Positions 7,592-15,538 of a DNA stretch of 44,312 nucleotides are shown here, in pieces. Position 1 is the first letter of the stretch, and the number at the start of each line of letters is the position of its first letter. The notes under the pieces are model-generated. The model searched no databases, had not been told where the DNA came from, and worked only from the letters and a program-made list of their open reading frames with translations. This stretch comes from Mycobacterium aquaticum (GTDB taxonomy: Bacteria > Actinomycetota > Actinomycetes > Mycobacteriales > Mycobacteriaceae). The DNA lies in assembly GCF_002086485.1 (NCBI RefSeq), contig NZ_MVHF01000059.1:1-44312 (forward strand), given 5' to 3'. The translations under genes were made by a program, and so were the position numbers.

Positions 7592-7924
7592 GTGAACACG
7601 TTCCTCGCCAAGATCGCGGCTTGGCTGAAGTCCGGCTATCCGGAAGGTGTGCCCGACGCCGATCGGGTACCACTCCTGGCGCTGCTGGCCCGTCGTCTCA
7701 CCAACGATGAGGTCAAGGCCGTCGCCCGCGACCTCATCAACCGGGGAGAGTTCGACAAGTTCGACATCGGGGTGCAGATCACCCAGATCACCGATGAATT
7801 GCCCCGTGCCGAAGACGTCGAACGGGTACGGGAACGCCTGGCCGCCAAGGGCTGGCCGCTGGACGACCCGCGTGACAGCGAGACCGGCGACGATCGCCCC
7901 GACGACAATGAGGGGTCGGCATAG
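7592..7924 (+). CDS. DUF3349 protein, paralogue 2 (Rv0543c-like)
   Basis: 110 aa. The GTG at 7592 has AGGAG 8 nt upstream (7580-7584), which fixes the start although the frame runs further up. The sequence NTFLAKIAAWLKSGYPEGVP, then RRLTNDEVKAV and GVQITQITDELP, closely matches what is known of Rv0543c. The last 18 residues are acidic (DSETGDDRPDDNEGSA). It precedes menE, as in M. tuberculosis, and its stop overlaps the likely beginning of the menE homologous frame. Function unknown. It is the better match to Rv0543c of the two DUF3349 genes. Confidence 0.88.
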   Translation: MNTFLAKIAAWLKSGYPEGVPDADRVPLLALLARRLTNDEVKAVARDLINRGEFDKFDIGVQITQITDELPRAEDVERVRERLAAKGWPLDDPRDSETGDDRPDDNEGSA

Positions 7925-7971
7925 CCACCCTGCGTCCGGTCAGCATCGGGGAAGCGGCGCCACTTCTGCCG

Positions 7972-9051
7972 GTGCTGGAGAATCTGCTGGCCGGCCGGGA
8001 TACCGCGATCCTTCCGGTACCCGCAGCCGACGAGCGCCAGGCATCGCTGCTCACCACAGCGCTGCGCGCCGGCTCACCGATCGATGACGATGTCGCAGTG
8101 GTGGTGTCGACATCGGGCACCACCGGCGCTCCGAAGGGCGCCCTGCTGACCGCGGCCGCATTGTTGGCCAGCGCCGAGGCCACCCATGACCGGCTCGGTG
8201 GTACCGGGCGGTGGCTGTTGGCGCTGCCGGGTTATCACATCGCCGGGCTGCAGGTTCTGGTCCGCAGCGTTGTCGCCGGCACGACTCCGGTGTCGATCGC
8301 CCCGTCCTTCGACGTCGACGAACTGCCCGGCGCGATTGCGGCGATGGGCTCCGGACGGCGATATGCGTCGCTGGTCGCGGTGCAGCTCGACAAGGCGCTG
8401 CGCGACGCCGGCGCGGCGGCCGCGCTCGCCGAACTCGACGCGGTGCTCATCGGCGGCGGCCCGATGCCCGCAGGCGTTGCCGAACGAGCCGAGGCAGCCG
8501 GCATCACGGTGGTGCGGACATACGGGATGAGCGAGACCGCCGGAGGCTGCGTGTACGACGGGGTGGCGCTCGACGGGGTGACCGTGCGCATCGTCGACGG
8601 CCGCATCGTCCTGGGCGGTGCCACCGTGGCGAAGGGCTACCGCAACCCGATCAGCCCGGACCCGTTCGCCGAGCCTGGGTGGTTCCGCACCGATGACATT
8701 GGCGTGGTGGATGATTCGGGTGCCCTGAGGGTGTTGGGCCGGGTCGACGACGCGATCAGCACGGGCGGCCTGACCGTGTTGCCCCAGCTGGTCGAGTCGG
8801 CGCTGGCGACCCACCCGGCGATCGCCGACTGTGCGGTGTTCGGGGTCGCCGATGAACGGCTCGGCCAGCGCGTGGTGGCAGCGGTGGTGCTGTCTTCCGC
8901 AGCCGCACCGGAGGTGGCCGAGCTGCGCGCGCACGTGGCCCAGACCCTCGATCCGACCGCGGCGCCCCGCGAGATCCACATCGTCGACGAACTACCGCGG
9001 CGCGGCATCGGCAAGCTCGACCGTCGAGCGCTGGCAACCCGATTCGGGTGA
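7972..9051 (+). CDS. menE: o-Succinylbenzoate-CoA ligase MenE
   Basis: 359 aa from GTG 7972. An ANL-superfamily acyl-CoA synthetase that activates o-succinylbenzoate to its CoA thioester, the step before MenB. Motifs: A3 P-loop STSGTTGAPKGALLT, A5 YGMSETAGGCVYDG, A7/A8 GWFRTDDIGVVDDSG and RVDDAISTGG, and the C-terminal catalytic lysine region RGIGKLDRRAL. It is short, as mycobacterial MenE proteins are. The start is unsure: homologous residues (PVSIGEAAPLLPVLENLL) already begin near 7921, where the frame has only an ATA codon overlapping the upstream TAG stop, with GAGGGG five bases before it. GTG 7972 is the first standard start but has no nearby ribosome site. Confidence 0.93.
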   Translation: MLENLLAGRDTAILPVPAADERQASLLTTALRAGSPIDDDVAVVVSTSGTTGAPKGALLTAAALLASAEATHDRLGGTGRWLLALPGYHIAGLQVLVRSVVAGTTPVSIAPSFDVDELPGAIAAMGSGRRYASLVAVQLDKALRDAGAAAALAELDAVLIGGGPMPAGVAERAEAAGITVVRTYGMSETAGGCVYDGVALDGVTVRIVDGRIVLGGATVAKGYRNPISPDPFAEPGWFRTDDIGVVDDSGALRVLGRVDDAISTGGLTVLPQLVESALATHPAIADCAVFGVADERLGQRVVAAVVLSSAAAPEVAELRAHVAQTLDPTAAPREIHIVDELPRRGIGKLDRRALATRFG

Positions 9052-9102
9052 ACCTCGGCACGGACCGGACAAATCGGTTGCAGGTTTGGGCATCATGGAC
9101 TC

Positions 9103-9717
9103 ATGCGCCAGGAAGTGACATCGGTGGACCAGCTGCGTGCCATCGTCGGGTTCCCCAACACATACGTGGCCAACAAGGTCTCGCCGCGGCTCTCGGAGGC
9201 CCAGCAGGACTGGCTCAAGCACTCCCCGCTGGGCTTCGTGGCCACCACCGACGCCGACGGCCGCGTCGACGTCTCACCCAAAGGTGATCCGCCGGGATTC
9301 GTGCACATCATCGATGACACCACCATCGCCATCCCCGAGCGGCCGGGCAACAAGCGCGTCGACGGGTATGTCAATGTGCTGCAGAACCCGCATGTCGGCA
9401 CGGTGTTCCTGATTCCCGGCCGCGGCGACACCCTGCGGATCAACGGCACCGCCAAGATCCTCTCCGACGCAGACTATTTCGACACGCTGGTGGTCGACGG
9501 CAAGCGGCCCATCCTGGCCCTGGAGATCGCCGTCGAGGAGGTGTTCTTCCACTGCGCCAAGGCATTCCTGCGCTCGGACGCCTGGAAGCCCGAATCCTGG
9601 AACCCGACGGCGGTGCCGAGCGTGGCGCAGCTGGCCAAGGCGTTCAAGCCCGACCTGAGCCAACGCGAACTCGACGACTACTACAGCGAAGACAACCTGC
9701 GCAAGATCCTCTACTAG
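9103..9717 (+). CDS. FMN-dependent PPOX-type flavoprotein (MSMEG_1061-like)
   Basis: 204 aa, pyridoxamine 5'-phosphate oxidase-like split-barrel. The core HSPLGFVATTDADGRVDVSP is the typical first barrel hairpin, followed by GDPPGFVHI, NKRVDGYVNVLQNPHVGTVF and GRGDTLRINGTA. This pattern fits the family known as MSMEG_1061/DR2398-type FMN proteins. Substrate is unknown; true PNPOx activity is not implied. The ATG at 9103 follows a weak -10-like CATCAT (9091-9096). The stop overlaps the convergent GNAT gene by 4 bp (CTAG). Confidence 0.85.
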   Translation: MRQEVTSVDQLRAIVGFPNTYVANKVSPRLSEAQQDWLKHSPLGFVATTDADGRVDVSPKGDPPGFVHIIDDTTIAIPERPGNKRVDGYVNVLQNPHVGTVFLIPGRGDTLRINGTAKILSDADYFDTLVVDGKRPILALEIAVEEVFFHCAKAFLRSDAWKPESWNPTAVPSVAQLAKAFKPDLSQRELDDYYSEDNLRKILY

Positions 9718-10550
9718 ACAAGGGGTTTCACCAGAACCGCGCGAGTGTAGAGCAGTTGGAAACCGCGCCGCTGCACGTTCTGCTGAGATTGCGAACCGGG
9801 CGAGGTGGTGACGACGGCGATGTCACAGCCCGCGGCCGCGGCGTCGGCCAGCCGGGTGGCGAGCAGCGCCGTCTGCACGCCTCGCCTGCGGTAGGCCGGG
9901 GCGGTCGCCGCACCGGTGAGCTGGGCGATGCCGTCGGCGAACCGCGCGCTGCCACCGCCGGCCACCACGCCGTCACACAACGCGACATATGCTGTGGCGC
10001 CTGCCTTTTCCATGTCCCGCTCGACCCGCTCGATGACGTCGCGGGGAAACTCCTCATGGGTAGGCACACCGACACCGTCCGGGTGCGCGAACCCTTCCAC
10101 CACCACGTCGACCCACGCCGCCAGATCATCGGCGCGGCGAACCTCGACACCGGGCACCGACTGCTCGTCACCGTTCGGAACCCGGCCGAGAATGTCCTCG
10201 AACCCGGTCACGTGGTAACCGCGAGCGGTCAGCATCGCCGCGATCGCGGGGTCCGCCAGAGTGGACAACTCCACCTGGGTGGCCGCACCGCGACCGGCCA
10301 TCATGTGTTCGACCTCGCCGAGCAGCGCAGTGTCCGGCACGCCGTCGAACCCGAGCCCCACCACCTTGTTCAGCGGTGAGTGGGGTTCTGCGAAGCACGC
10401 GTATCCGCCGGCCACCGGCACCGCGAGCACATCGGCGCCGCGGCCGGCCGCCGCGTGCGTTGCGGCGACGATGAGCTGTGTCTCGGCCCGTTCGATACGC
10501 GCCGCCAGGTCGGTGCCGCAGAAGAGTACGTCGGTGTCCACGTCGCCCAC
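9714..10550 (-). CDS. GNAT family N-acetyltransferase
   Basis: 278 aa from GTG 10550. The C-terminal half carries the GNAT fold: VVAGGGSARFADGIAQLTGA, then the acetyl-CoA motif A YRRRGVQTALLATRLADAAAAG (Arg/Gln-x-x-Gly-x-Gly/Ala pattern) and SPGSQSQQNVQRRGFQLLYTR. The N-terminal half looks like a diverged second GNAT-like domain (VAVPVAGGYACFAEPHSP), as in two-domain members. The substrate is not identifiable. It is convergent and 4 bp overlapping with the PPOX gene, and divergent from the membrane protein at 10650. Confidence 0.82.
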   Translation of the reverse strand: MGDVDTDVLFCGTDLAARIERAETQLIVAATHAAAGRGADVLAVPVAGGYACFAEPHSPLNKVVGLGFDGVPDTALLGEVEHMMAGRGAATQVELSTLADPAIAAMLTARGYHVTGFEDILGRVPNGDEQSVPGVEVRRADDLAAWVDVVVEGFAHPDGVGVPTHEEFPRDVIERVERDMEKAGATAYVALCDGVVAGGGSARFADGIAQLTGAATAPAYRRRGVQTALLATRLADAAAAGCDIAVVTTSPGSQSQQNVQRRGFQLLYTRAVLVKPLV

Positions 10551-10636
10551 GATCCCATCTGATTCGGGTCCGTCGCCACCGAAAATTGGGTGAAAGCCGT
10601 CACCGAATGGTCAGACACGCCCGGGCGACGTCCCAT

Positions 10637-10642
10637 TAGGGT
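10637..10642 (+). promoter_or_regulatory. -10 element of the Rv0541c-like gene
   Basis: TAGGGT, followed by 7 nt and the ATG at 10650. This supports a leaderless start there instead of the in-frame codons 60 bp upstream. Confidence 0.5.
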
Positions 10643-10649
10643 TGGGCGC

Positions 10650-11999
10650 ATGCAGATCGGACGCCGGGAAGCTGTCGCGGTGGTCATCGGTCTGTTCCTG
10701 GTGGTCGCGGCGTTCGTGGTGCCGCACCTACATCTGGGCATCGTCACGCCGTTGATCAACAGCACGGCCACGCAGATTCACAGCTTCGCCGACACCGCAC
10801 CGATTTTCGGCTGGTGGAACGCGCACGTCGGTTGGGGTACCTTCCCGGCCATCGTCATCGCGGCGGCCGCCGTGTGGTGGGGTCCGACCCTTGCACGGCG
10901 GATTCCGTGGCGGGCTCTGCCCGTGGCGGCCTGGGCCGTATCGGGCGGGTGGGCGTTCTCGCTGGCGATGATCGACGGCTGGCAGCGCGGCTTCGCCGGG
11001 CGGCTCACCGCGCCGCACGAGTATCTGAACCAGGTGCCGACCATCACCGACATTCCCGAGGCACTCCGCACGTTCTCGTCGAGAATCCCTGGCCATCATC
11101 CCGATTCGTGGATCACCCACGTATCCGGGCATCCGCCGGGTGCGCTGCTGACCTTTGTGTGGCTGGACCGCCTCGGGCTGGGTGGCGGCGCGTGGGCCGG
11201 GCTGCTGTGTCTGCTGGCCGGATCCAGTGCCGCAGCGGCGATCGTCGTCGCGGCCCGGGCTCTCACCGACGAAGCCACCGCGCGCCGGGTCGCGCCCTTC
11301 GTGGCGGTGGCGCCGACCGCCATCTGGATCGCGGTCTCGGCCGACGGCTACTACGCGGGTGTGGCCGCGTGGGGTATCGCCTTGCTGGCCTTGGCAGTAC
11401 ACGGTCGCCACCGCATGCTGTGGGCGGTCGGCGCGGGCCTGTTGCTCGGGTGGGGCATCTTCCTGAACTACGGGCTGGTCCTCATGGCACTCCCAGCGCT
11501 GGCCGTGCTGCTCACTGCGCCCGACTGGCGGGCCGGGCTGCGCGTGCTGGGGCCTGCCGCAGTGGCGGCGCTGGCGGTGGTGGCGGTGTTCCTTGCCGCG
11601 GGGTTCTGGTGGTTCGACGGTTACACGCTGGTCCAGCAACGCTATTGGGGCGGCATCGCCGCCAACCGGCCGTTCCAGTACTGGTCGTGGGCCAACCTGG
11701 CCTCGGTGGTGTGTGCCATCGGACTGGGCAGCGTGGCCGGGATGAGCCGGCTGTTCGACGTGGCGGCGATCCGTCGGCAGCCGGGGCTGCGACTGGTACT
11801 GGTCGCCGCGCTCGTGGCGATCCTGTTCGCCGATCTCAGCATGTTGAGCAAGGCAGAGACCGAACGCATCTGGCTGCCGTTCACGGTGTGGCTCACCGCG
11901 GCGGGTGCATACCTGCCACCGCGCTCAGCGCGGCTCTGGTTGGCGGTCAACGTGCTCGGCGCGCTCGTGCTCAACCATGTCATCCTCACCAACTGGTGA
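10650..11999 (+). CDS. Polytopic membrane protein (Rv0541c-like)
   Basis: 449 aa with roughly ten hydrophobic segments, starting with AVAVVIGLFLVVAAFVV (residues 8-24). Motifs outside the membrane, such as SWITHVSGHPPGALLTFVWLDR (about 150-171), with a conserved His and the acidic DGWQRGF segment, recall GT-C type glycosyltransferase membrane proteins, but no DxD/DE pair typical of the class is obvious. Length and position beside menE match Rv0541c. It converges on and overlaps a minus-strand gene by 75 bp. Role unknown; an envelope sugar transferase is one option. Confidence 0.82.
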   Translation: MQIGRREAVAVVIGLFLVVAAFVVPHLHLGIVTPLINSTATQIHSFADTAPIFGWWNAHVGWGTFPAIVIAAAAVWWGPTLARRIPWRALPVAAWAVSGGWAFSLAMIDGWQRGFAGRLTAPHEYLNQVPTITDIPEALRTFSSRIPGHHPDSWITHVSGHPPGALLTFVWLDRLGLGGGAWAGLLCLLAGSSAAAAIVVAARALTDEATARRVAPFVAVAPTAIWIAVSADGYYAGVAAWGIALLALAVHGRHRMLWAVGAGLLLGWGIFLNYGLVLMALPALAVLLTAPDWRAGLRVLGPAAVAALAVVAVFLAAGFWWFDGYTLVQQRYWGGIAANRPFQYWSWANLASVVCAIGLGSVAGMSRLFDVAAIRRQPGLRLVLVAALVAILFADLSMLSKAETERIWLPFTVWLTAAGAYLPPRSARLWLAVNVLGALVLNHVILTNW

Positions 12000-12392
12000 G
12001 AGCCGCTTGCACAAGCCGTACACTAGCACGCTCAGCCACACCACCCCGAGGGAAACCGCCAGTCCCAGTGGGTAATTGCGGTCCAACACTGTCATGTTGT
12101 CGCGCCGCATGCCGGGCCGGCCGTACACCGGGATCGCCAACAGCACCAGCACCACGCTGCACAACACCGCCACGGCGACGGGTGACCGGGAACTGGCCGG
12201 GATCAGCCGATGACCCACCCACCCCACCGCCGCGCACAGCGGGGCAAAGACGAAATCGTGTACCACCACCGCGACGAGCGCCCACATCACGATCCGGACG
12301 ATGATCACCGGCGGGTTCTGCAAGGTCAGCAGGGCGCCATAGCCCACCAAACCCAGTCCCATCGCTGCCAGCAGCAGCCGCGTCGTTCTCAT
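11925..12392 (-). CDS. Small membrane protein, last gene of the GT2-Mo operon
   Basis: 155 aa from ATG 12392. Four hydrophobic segments: LLLAAMGLGLVGYGALL (residues 5-21), VIIVRIVMWALVAVVVHDFVF, VAVAVLCSVVLVLLAIPVY and LAVSLGVVWLSVLVYGL. A polar tail follows (EDDMVEHERAEHVDRQPEPR). The start overlaps the stop of the upstream cytochrome b/molybdoenzyme fusion by ATGA, so translation is probably coupled. The final 75 bp overlap the convergent membrane-protein gene. No known family is recognised; the context suggests a partner of the membrane-anchored redox enzyme. Confidence 0.7.
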   Translation of the reverse strand: MRTTRLLLAAMGLGLVGYGALLTLQNPPVIIVRIVMWALVAVVVHDFVFAPLCAAVGWVGHRLIPASSRSPVAVAVLCSVVLVLLAIPVYGRPGMRRDNMTVLDRNYPLGLAVSLGVVWLSVLVYGLCKRLSPVGEDDMVEHERAEHVDRQPEPR

Positions 12393-13495
12393 CCCACCAC
12401 CTCGATCCGAGACAGCCATTTCGTCTGCAGCACACCGGGTCTGCTCGGGGCGATCAGCCGGCACGGGTACCCGTGGTCGAGGTTCAAGGGTTCTCCGTTC
12501 AGCCGCAACGCGATCAGGGTCGCGCTGTCGCGGGCATGTCGAGCCGGCAGCACCGTGCGCGAGTACGGGCCCGGCGGTTCCAGCGAGATCATCCGCACAT
12601 CGGAATCCGCGCCGCCGCCGACCGTGGCGACCAGATCGGCCAGCACCACCCCGCTCCATTCCGCGTCGACGCTCCAGCCCTCGACACACGCGATCGGCAG
12701 CCTTCGGATGGTCTGCGGCAGGGCCGCGAGTTCGGCGACGGTGAAGGTACGCACCACGGCTCCCCTGGCCACCGTCAGCCGGTAGTCGGGCGAGGTGGCG
12801 CTGCGCAGCACACCGGCCGCGATCGCGGACCGATTCACCGGAACCGCTTGCGGCCCTTGCCCAGATCGCGGCGCCAGCACCGACACGCGGCGCAGGAACG
12901 GCACGGTCTGGCCGGCCGTGACGATCGTCGCGAGTGCCACCGCGAGCCAGGTACCGCGCAGCACGGTGCGCCGGGTAGGCCCTTGGGGTGCCCGTTCCAG
13001 TGGCTCGAGCGGTTCGCCGAGAGCCACGCGGATCACCGGCAATTTGACCGCGACGTGCACCAGCACGGCACCCGCGGCGACGTAGGCCATGGCGTAATGA
13101 GCGGTGGTGAAGAAGAACTTGAAGGCGTACCACTGCGCGATGTTCATGAGCCCGGTGGACAGCTGAAACAGCATGGCGCCGACCAGAACCAGGATCGACA
13201 GCCGCTCCAGCTGACGGACCACCCCGCCGATCAGTGGGCGCTCGAACAGCTTCGGCCACACCGACCACAGCTTGACCACCAGCAGCGGGATGGCGGCGAT
13301 ACCCGAGATCACGTGCAGGCCTTGGGTCAGCCGGTACAGCCACACCGGCCGGGTGGGCCAGAAGAACCAGGGTTGCGGGTGCTGGATGAAGTGGCTGATC
13401 AGTCCCGTCACGAAGCAGACCGCCACCGCGACGCCCAGCGCCGCCCCGACGCGGACGGTGACGGCGGTGCCCCGCAGCGTCACGACGCTTCTCAT
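12389..13495 (-). CDS. Cytochrome b-like membrane domain fused to a sulfite oxidase-like molybdopterin domain
   Basis: 368 aa. The N-terminal part (about residues 1-150) has four TM helices with histidines in GLISHFIQHP, GLHVISGIAAIP, TTAHYAMAYV and VLVHVAVKLP, suitable as haem b ligands. After one more hydrophobic stretch (AVALATIVTAG), the C-terminal domain (about 215-368) is of the sulfite oxidase/YedY type: IACVEGWSVDAEWSGVVLADLV holds the cysteine that ligates molybdenum, and LPARHARDSATLIALRLNGEPL and HGYPCRLIAPSRPG follow. It is probably an electron-exchanging membrane reductase or oxidase with its Mo domain outside. Starts at ATG 13495, overlapping the methyltransferase stop (ATGA). 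The substrate is unknown. Confidence 0.85.
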   Translation of the reverse strand: MRSVVTLRGTAVTVRVGAALGVAVAVCFVTGLISHFIQHPQPWFFWPTRPVWLYRLTQGLHVISGIAAIPLLVVKLWSVWPKLFERPLIGGVVRQLERLSILVLVGAMLFQLSTGLMNIAQWYAFKFFFTTAHYAMAYVAAGAVLVHVAVKLPVIRVALGEPLEPLERAPQGPTRRTVLRGTWLAVALATIVTAGQTVPFLRRVSVLAPRSGQGPQAVPVNRSAIAAGVLRSATSPDYRLTVARGAVVRTFTVAELAALPQTIRRLPIACVEGWSVDAEWSGVVLADLVATVGGGADSDVRMISLEPPGPYSRTVLPARHARDSATLIALRLNGEPLNLDHGYPCRLIAPSRPGVLQTKWLSRIEVVG

Positions 13496-14121
13496 GCCGC
13501 TTCCAAGGCTGCGATCACCCGGGTGCCGACCGGGTGGGTGGACGTCACCGCCAGACCGACGTCCCCCGCCAACCGCGCCGCACAGTCCAACCCGACTGTC
13601 GCCCAGCGGAACCAGGGGCCGATGCTGCGCACCGACTCCAACCGGACCCAGGCCGCGTCGACTCCGGTTGCTACCGTGTCGAATTCGACCAGACACCGGC
13701 CACCCCTGCCGAGCAGCTCGCCGGCTCGTTGCAGTACCCGCCACGGGTCACCGCCGAGCCCCACGTTGCCGTCGGCCAGCAGCACCGTCTGCCAGCGTCC
13801 GGTGCCGGGCAGCGGTGCGAACAGGTCTCGGCAGAGCACCGGTGCGCCACTGCCGCGGGCCAATTCGACGGCAGTGCGCGACAGATCCACGCCGAGGGCG
13901 GGCAGCCCCCGGCGCACCAGGCCCGCGACCAACCGCCCCGGTCCGCAGCCGAGATCGAGCGTCGGCCCGGAACACAGGTTCACGATGGTCTGGTCAAACC
14001 GGTTGTCGGCACGTGCTCCGCCCAGCCAGGTGTACACCGGCAGATACCGCATTCCGCCGTCGGCGCGCCTGATCCAGCAACGTTCCCCATCGAGCGCCCG
14101 GTCGTAGAGTTGTCCGTGCAT
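13492..14121 (-). CDS. Class I SAM-dependent methyltransferase
   Basis: 209 aa from ATG 14121, one base after the stop of the DUF2064 gene; an in-frame start 75 bp further up lies inside that gene. Motif I GPTLDLGCGPGRLVAGLVRRG (SAM-binding glycine loop), acidic motif II ALGVDLSRTAVELAR and LLADGNVGLGGDP (motif IV position) are in order. It lacks any recognisable substrate domain. It sits in the middle of a five-gene operon whose joints nearly all overlap. The context suggests it modifies a glycosylated or membrane-linked product, but this is inference. Confidence 0.85.
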   Translation of the reverse strand: MHGQLYDRALDGERCWIRRADGGMRYLPVYTWLGGARADNRFDQTIVNLCSGPTLDLGCGPGRLVAGLVRRGLPALGVDLSRTAVELARGSGAPVLCRDLFAPLPGTGRWQTVLLADGNVGLGGDPWRVLQRAGELLGRGGRCLVEFDTVATGVDAAWVRLESVRSIGPWFRWATVGLDCAARLAGDVGLAVTSTHPVGTRVIAALEAA

Positions 14122-14122
14122 G

Positions 14123-14776
14123 TCACAACCCCCGGGTCGCTCGGACGAACCGGCTGCCGAGAGGGCAGGCTCGGCGCACCTCGTCGATATCGTCAACTGT
14201 GTCGAAGTCGGCCAGTTCAGTGGTCAGGACCACCATGGCGCCGGTATCACGCAGGGCGGCAAGGGTTTCCGTTCCCGTGTGCGACGTCGACATCTCGACG
14301 TCGGTGAGGCACGCCGCCGTGCGGCTGTCCTGCACACCGAGCACCCACCAACCGCCGTCGCGGGCCATGCCGAGCACCGCGTCGGCGTCGGACAGCGCGC
14401 CCGCGCACCCGTCGAGCAGGGCGGCGCTCACCTGCGGCGTGTCCATCCCGACCTGCAGCACCGGCAGCCCGGTCGCCGCGGCGGCATCGGCGTGAGCGTT
14501 GGCGAGCCGTTCGGCGAAGTTGTCCCCGCGCTGGGGTACCACCATGAAATCGGCCAGCCGATCGCATATCTCGTCGCCGCGGCAGGCTTGCCGAAGGTCG
14601 CCGGTCAGCGCAACCACGCGGGCCTCGGTGGCGGCGGCCGCCGCGTCCAGGGTGTCCAGCAGCGCCGCGGCAGCGATGTCCGCGGCGGCAGCGGCACCGA
14701 TACCCGCGGCCAGCCGGGTCTTGGCCAACCCGGGAACCGGGGCCTTGGCAACCACCAGCACCACGACGGGTTTCAT
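14123..14776 (-). CDS. DUF2064/TIGR04282-family glycosyl- or nucleotidyltransferase (Rv0540-like)
   Basis: 217 aa from ATG 14776. The opening VVVLVVAKAPVPGLAKTRLA is the signature of the family, resembling the nucleotide-binding loop of GT-A nucleotidyltransferases. GMDTPQVSAALLDGCAG carries the conserved D-T/S-P metal site, and GMARDGGWWVLGVQD is the second family motif. Members are often encoded beside a GT2 glycosyltransferase and have been linked by name to arsenosugar synthesis; that function is not established here. Start overlaps the GT2 stop (ATGA). Its neighbour relation matches Rv0539-Rv0540. Confidence 0.85.
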   Translation of the reverse strand: MKPVVVLVVAKAPVPGLAKTRLAAGIGAAAAADIAAAALLDTLDAAAAATEARVVALTGDLRQACRGDEICDRLADFMVVPQRGDNFAERLANAHADAAAATGLPVLQVGMDTPQVSAALLDGCAGALSDADAVLGMARDGGWWVLGVQDSRTAACLTDVEMSTSHTGTETLAALRDTGAMVVLTTELADFDTVDDIDEVRRACPLGSRFVRATRGL

Positions 14777-15435
14777 GTGATCGCCCGCCAGAAGTCCACT
14801 GCCGCAATGGCACTGCCCCGCACCGACCCACTCACCTTGGAGTGACCTGCTGTGCGCGGCCCGTAGGCCACGTCCTGCTCCACCACGCGCCAACCGGCCT
14901 GCGCCGCGCGCACCAAAAGCTCCAGCGGGTAGCCCGACCGGCGATCCGTCACCCCGAGCCCGATGAGGGCATCCCGGCGGGCCACCCGCATCGGTGCGAT
15001 GTCGTGGACCGGCAATCCGTACCGGTGCCGCAGCCGCCAGCACACCGCCGCCGTGCCGAGCCGGGCATGCCAGGGCCAGCGCAACCCGGCGACCGGCCTG
15101 CGCCTGCCGATCACCAGATCAGCACCGCGATCGAGTTCCGCGACGAGTGCCGGGAGCTCTCGCGGGTCGAGCGAGCCGTCGGCGTCGAGCACCGCCACGA
15201 TCGGCGTCGCAGCGTTGACCACCCCCGCGTGCACCGCAGAGCCGTACCCGGGTCGTGGCTCGGCCACCACCGTCGCGCCCAGCTTCCGGGCCACCTCGGC
15301 GGTGCGGTCGGAGCTGTTGTTGTCGACGACCAACGGGCGGTATCCGTCGGGCAGCGCGGCCAGTACGCCTGGCAGCGACTGCTCCTCGTCCAGACACGGC
15401 AGCACCACCGTGACGAGCGCCGGTTCAGGGGCCAT
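14773..15435 (-). CDS. Family 2 glycosyltransferase (Rv0539-like)
   Basis: 220 aa from ATG 15435. GT-A fold, dolichyl-phosphate-sugar-synthase-like: LVTVVLPCLDEEQSLPGVLA, VVDNNSSDRTAEVARKLGA, then the metal-binding DADGS in AVLDADGSLDPRELPALV. It has no C-terminal TM segments, so it is a soluble or peripheral enzyme. It likely transfers a sugar from a nucleotide donor to a lipid or small acceptor; the acceptor is not known. It is the first gene of the operon, divergent from the response regulator at 15539 with a 103-bp gap. Confidence 0.88.
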   Translation of the reverse strand: MAPEPALVTVVLPCLDEEQSLPGVLAALPDGYRPLVVDNNSSDRTAEVARKLGATVVAEPRPGYGSAVHAGVVNAATPIVAVLDADGSLDPRELPALVAELDRGADLVIGRRRPVAGLRWPWHARLGTAAVCWRLRHRYGLPVHDIAPMRVARRDALIGLGVTDRRSGYPLELLVRAAQAGWRVVEQDVAYGPRTAGHSKVSGSVRGSAIAAVDFWRAIT

Positions 15436-15526
15436 GCTCTCCGACGGTAGGCCGCCCCGCCCCCGGTGACCAGCGGCCAAACATGACGAAATCGTGACAT
15501 AGCCGCAGGTCGCGGCGCTGCAGCAG

Positions 15527-15532
15527 TAACCT
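15527..15532 (+). promoter_or_regulatory. -10 element of the OmpR-type regulator gene
   Basis: TAACCT followed by 6 nt and the ATG at 15539; a leaderless transcript for the two-component operon. Confidence 0.5.
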
Positions 15533-15538
15533 CGAACG

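Noticed and set aside
8074..8979. Minus-strand frame opposite menE
   Set aside because: His/Arg/Gly-rich shadow; menE has all adenylation motifs on the plus strand.
12473..14107. Long plus-strand open frame of 544 codons
   Set aside because: Antisense to the methyltransferase and haem/Mo fusion genes, which have clear motifs; the product is Arg/His/Gln-rich, typical of a GC-rich shadow frame.
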